Below are positions 62,339 to 64,000 of a stretch of 64,000 nucleotides of DNA, one piece after another. The notes under the pieces are model-generated. The model was not told where the DNA came from. It saw only the letters and a program-made list of their open reading frames with translations, and did no database searches. Position 1 is the first letter of the stretch. Every line of letters starts with the position of its first letter. The stretch comes from Hellea sp. (GTDB lineage: Bacteria > Pseudomonadota > Alphaproteobacteria > Caulobacterales > Maricaulaceae). Location of the stretch: contig JAHDDC010000010.1 in the NCBI GenBank assembly GCA_020629545.1, positions 1-64,000 of the forward strand. The letters are read 5' to 3'. The position numbers and the translations under genes are program-made.

Positions 62339-62689
62339 TCAGTCTAGGCTTTGCCAAAAACCGAATTGGTTTTTACCTTGAAATACGATTGAAAACTTAC
62401 ACAGGCCGGGCAGCTCATGAACCGGATGGGCTAGCTCTGCCCCATCATTAATGGCTGCTTGGGTAGCGTCTTCGATTTTATCTGTTCTAAAGTAGGTGCG
62501 GGTTACTGGCTCTTCAGCGTCATGCATAGGCGCTCTCACACCGACTAATCCGCCATCTGGTGTTGAAACGGTATAAGCATTTCCTAATAGCGGGTTTGGC
62601 TTATCAAATTTTTCCCCTGTCGACTTCTCAATCATCCTGCAAACATGCTGGACGTCGGGAGTCACTATTTCTAAATAACCGATCCGCAT
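62339..62689 (-). CDS. VOC superfamily (glyoxalase-like) protein
   Basis: A 116-residue vicinal-oxygen-chelate protein: start R-I-G-Y-L-E-I-V-T-P-D-V, a central R-A-P-M-H-D region, and a paired beta-alpha-beta end with F-G-F-W-Q. VOC proteins bind metals and act on thiol or small-ring substrates. It starts two bases after DegT-type gene end with AAGGATAG upstream, so they are co-transcribed. The specific activity is not evident. Confidence 0.8.
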   Translation of the reverse strand: MRIGYLEIVTPDVQHVCRMIEKSTGEKFDKPNPLLGNAYTVSTPDGGLVGVRAPMHDAEEPVTRTYFRTDKIEDATQAAINDGAELAHPVHELPGLCKFSIVFQGKNQFGFWQSLD

Positions 62690-62691
62690 AA

Positions 62692-63819
62692 CTATCCTTG
62701 GTAAAAGCCTCTAACGGCCGCGCAAATTGTATCCTGATCTTTTTCCGTCAGATAGGCATGCATTGGGAGCGCAGCCGCATACGACTTTATCCGATTAGTT
62801 TCCGTAAGCCCTGAAGACACAATAGGATAATCTAGATAGGCGGTTTGCTCATGAACCGGTCGCGGATAATAGGCTGCAACAGGAAGCCCCTGGCTCCGCA
62901 TATAAGTCAAAAAGGCATCTCGGTCATCAACCTCAATCGCGTATTGCGCCCAGGTCGAGACACACCCTTTAGCAATCTTAGGCGTCGCTTTTATGATTGA
63001 ACCCAACTTTCTATCATATCTGTTTGCGACCACATTGCGTTTTTCTATCTCACTTCCAAATATTTTGAGCTTTTCGATCAAAATGGCGGCCTGTATTGAG
63101 TCAAGCCGTGAATTAAATCCGATTTTGTCATGATCAAAAGGCGTGGCACTGCGGCCATGAAAAGCTAGTGAACGGATAAGGCCTTCAAGGCGATTAGTCT
63201 TTAAAAGAATCGCACCTCCATCCCCGTAGCAGCCAAGTGGCTTGGCGGGGAAAAAACTGGTAGTGGCAATATCAGCATATTCAACCGTGCTTTTCCCGCC
63301 GATCCGACTCCCGATCGACTGAGCATTATCGGAAATAAGCGGTAAGGCATACTTGGCAGCAATAGTTGAGAGATCCAGATAATTCGCTGGGTGACCGAAC
63401 AGATCCACCGCCAAAACAGCCGCGGGTTCATATTCACCACCCTTGATCATATCCTCAATTGCTGTCGCTAAGGACGTGGCAGACATGGTATGACTATCAA
63501 CATCAATATCGACAAAAACTGGAGTCGCACCAGCCAGCACTATCGCTTCTGCCGTTGCCGTATAAGTATAAGAAGGACAGAATACGGCTTGCCCGGCCCC
63601 CACACCTAGCGCTCGAAGCGCCAAAACTATTGCATCTGTCCCATTTGCACATCCAATGACGGCCGAAGCGTTTTCAAACGCGCCAAGCTGCTGCTCAAAG
63701 GTCGTTACTTCTGGGCCTAAAATAAATTTTCCATGCTCCAATACGGCCGCGATCGCTGCATCCACAGCAACTGCTATTTGCGCACGTTGCGTTTGAAGAT
63801 CAATGAATGGGATAGTCAT
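62692..63819 (-). CDS. DegT/DnrJ/EryC1/StrS family aminotransferase
   Basis: A 375-residue PLP aminotransferase of nucleotide sugars or related compounds. G-C-A-N-G-T-D-A-I-V-L-A-L near the N-terminus and the PLP lysine in F-F-P-A-K-P-L-G-C-Y-G-D-G-G match the family. I start at the ATG ending at 63819; the earlier start in the frame is TTG. It is linked to the partial gene upstream by a four-base overlap. Its product might feed amino-sugar units into the surface glycan, though a separate pathway is possible. Confidence 0.9.
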   Translation of the reverse strand: MTIPFIDLQTQRAQIAVAVDAAIAAVLEHGKFILGPEVTTFEQQLGAFENASAVIGCANGTDAIVLALRALGVGAGQAVFCPSYTYTATAEAIVLAGATPVFVDIDVDSHTMSATSLATAIEDMIKGGEYEPAAVLAVDLFGHPANYLDLSTIAAKYALPLISDNAQSIGSRIGGKSTVEYADIATTSFFPAKPLGCYGDGGAILLKTNRLEGLIRSLAFHGRSATPFDHDKIGFNSRLDSIQAAILIEKLKIFGSEIEKRNVVANRYDRKLGSIIKATPKIAKGCVSTWAQYAIEVDDRDAFLTYMRSQGLPVAAYYPRPVHEQTAYLDYPIVSSGLTETNRIKSYAAALPMHAYLTEKDQDTICAAVRGFYQG

Positions 63820-64000
63820 AATATCGCCCAAATAATGAACAGTCCCCCTATCAGAACTATTTCACCCCTGCCATTGGCTTTTACAGCTTGGAAACGAATA
63901 CTAACGAGAAGTGATTGAAGCGCGTATTTGGGGTTGATTCCGATAAAAAAGTGCTTATTTTGCCCGCGCTTAGCAATAGACCCGAGGAGGTCTTGCGTCA
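63816..64000 (-). CDS. Partial gene at the window end (C-terminal part, membrane-anchored)
   Basis: The frame is open from the window edge for 60 codons and stops with TGA sharing ATGA with the DegT-type gene, the usual sign of a coupled upstream gene. The visible C-terminus has a basic stretch and then a hydrophobic tail, I-V-L-I-G-G-L-F-I-I-W-A-I-L, fitting a tail-anchored or multi-span protein. Family cannot be given from 60 residues. Confidence 0.45.
   Translation of the reverse strand, partial: TQDLLGSIAKRGQNKHFFIGINPKYALQSLLVSIRFQAVKANGRGEIVLIGGLFIIWAIL

Overview
The window looks like a chromosome segment of a marine or prosthecate-type alphaproteobacterium (Maricaulales/Hyphomonadaceae-like; this is inference). 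Supporting signs are a split glycine decarboxylase (gcvPA plus gcvPB) behind a tandem glycine riboswitch, an alphaproteobacterial-type sdhCDA block, long metK and ahcY genes, NodT-like outer membrane factors and many Hyphomonadaceae-style lipoproteins. Base composition is intermediate (mid-40s percent GC by eye), with a GC-richer stretch over cysD-cysNC. I saw no rRNA, tRNA, CRISPR array, insertion sequence or prophage.

Layout. 1-5 kb: a NifU-like scaffold protein, a DUF547 protein, an isolated rimM, two small paralogous periplasmic proteins and a Sel1-repeat protein. 5-10 kb: the S-adenosylmethionine cycle (metK, ahcY), a YceI lipoprotein and a cytochrome b561-YceI fusion. 10-15.5 kb: a glycine cleavage operon (gcvT, gcvH, two small membrane proteins, gcvPA, a cupin, gcvPB) under a tandem glycine riboswitch. 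15.7-31.3 kb: a two-receiver response regulator, an endonuclease/phosphatase-rhodanese fusion, argS, ispH-rnhA, DUF4197 and TerB-like proteins, an SDR epimerase, sdhC-sdhD-sdhA without sdhB, a DUF885 protein, and two paralogous lipobox-plus-beta-barrel proteins, one with a long Gly/Ala-rich region. 31.7-55.2 kb: a surface polysaccharide region. 55-60 kb: a MacA-MacB-TolC type tripartite exporter. 60-62.3 kb: a TetR divergon (DM13 protein, glutaredoxin, AhpD-like). 62.3-64 kb: a VOC protein, a DegT/DnrJ aminotransferase and the 3' end of another gene.

The most interesting part is 31.7-55.2 kb. It holds a Wzm/Wzt exporter, large multidomain glycosyltransferases, two 251-residue paralogous sulfotransferases, a 1225-residue sulfotransferase-glycosyltransferase-glycosyltransferase fusion, dTDP-rhamnose genes (rfbA, rfbC, rfbB, rfbD) and PAPS synthesis (cysD, cysNC) followed by a DHH phosphoesterase that could hydrolyse PAP. 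Together this reads as a pathway for a sulfated, probably rhamnose-containing surface glycan with its own sulfate-donor supply.

Two linked regulatory observations stand out. CysD has an extra N-terminal domain of about 65 residues that resembles a small alphaproteobacterial helix-turn-helix protein. Three copies of the dyad GGGA-N4-TCCC lie upstream of cysD, and a fourth lies upstream of ahcY, which suggests a shared sulfur regulon. In the respiratory block, both usual heme-ligand histidines of SdhC and SdhD appear to be replaced.
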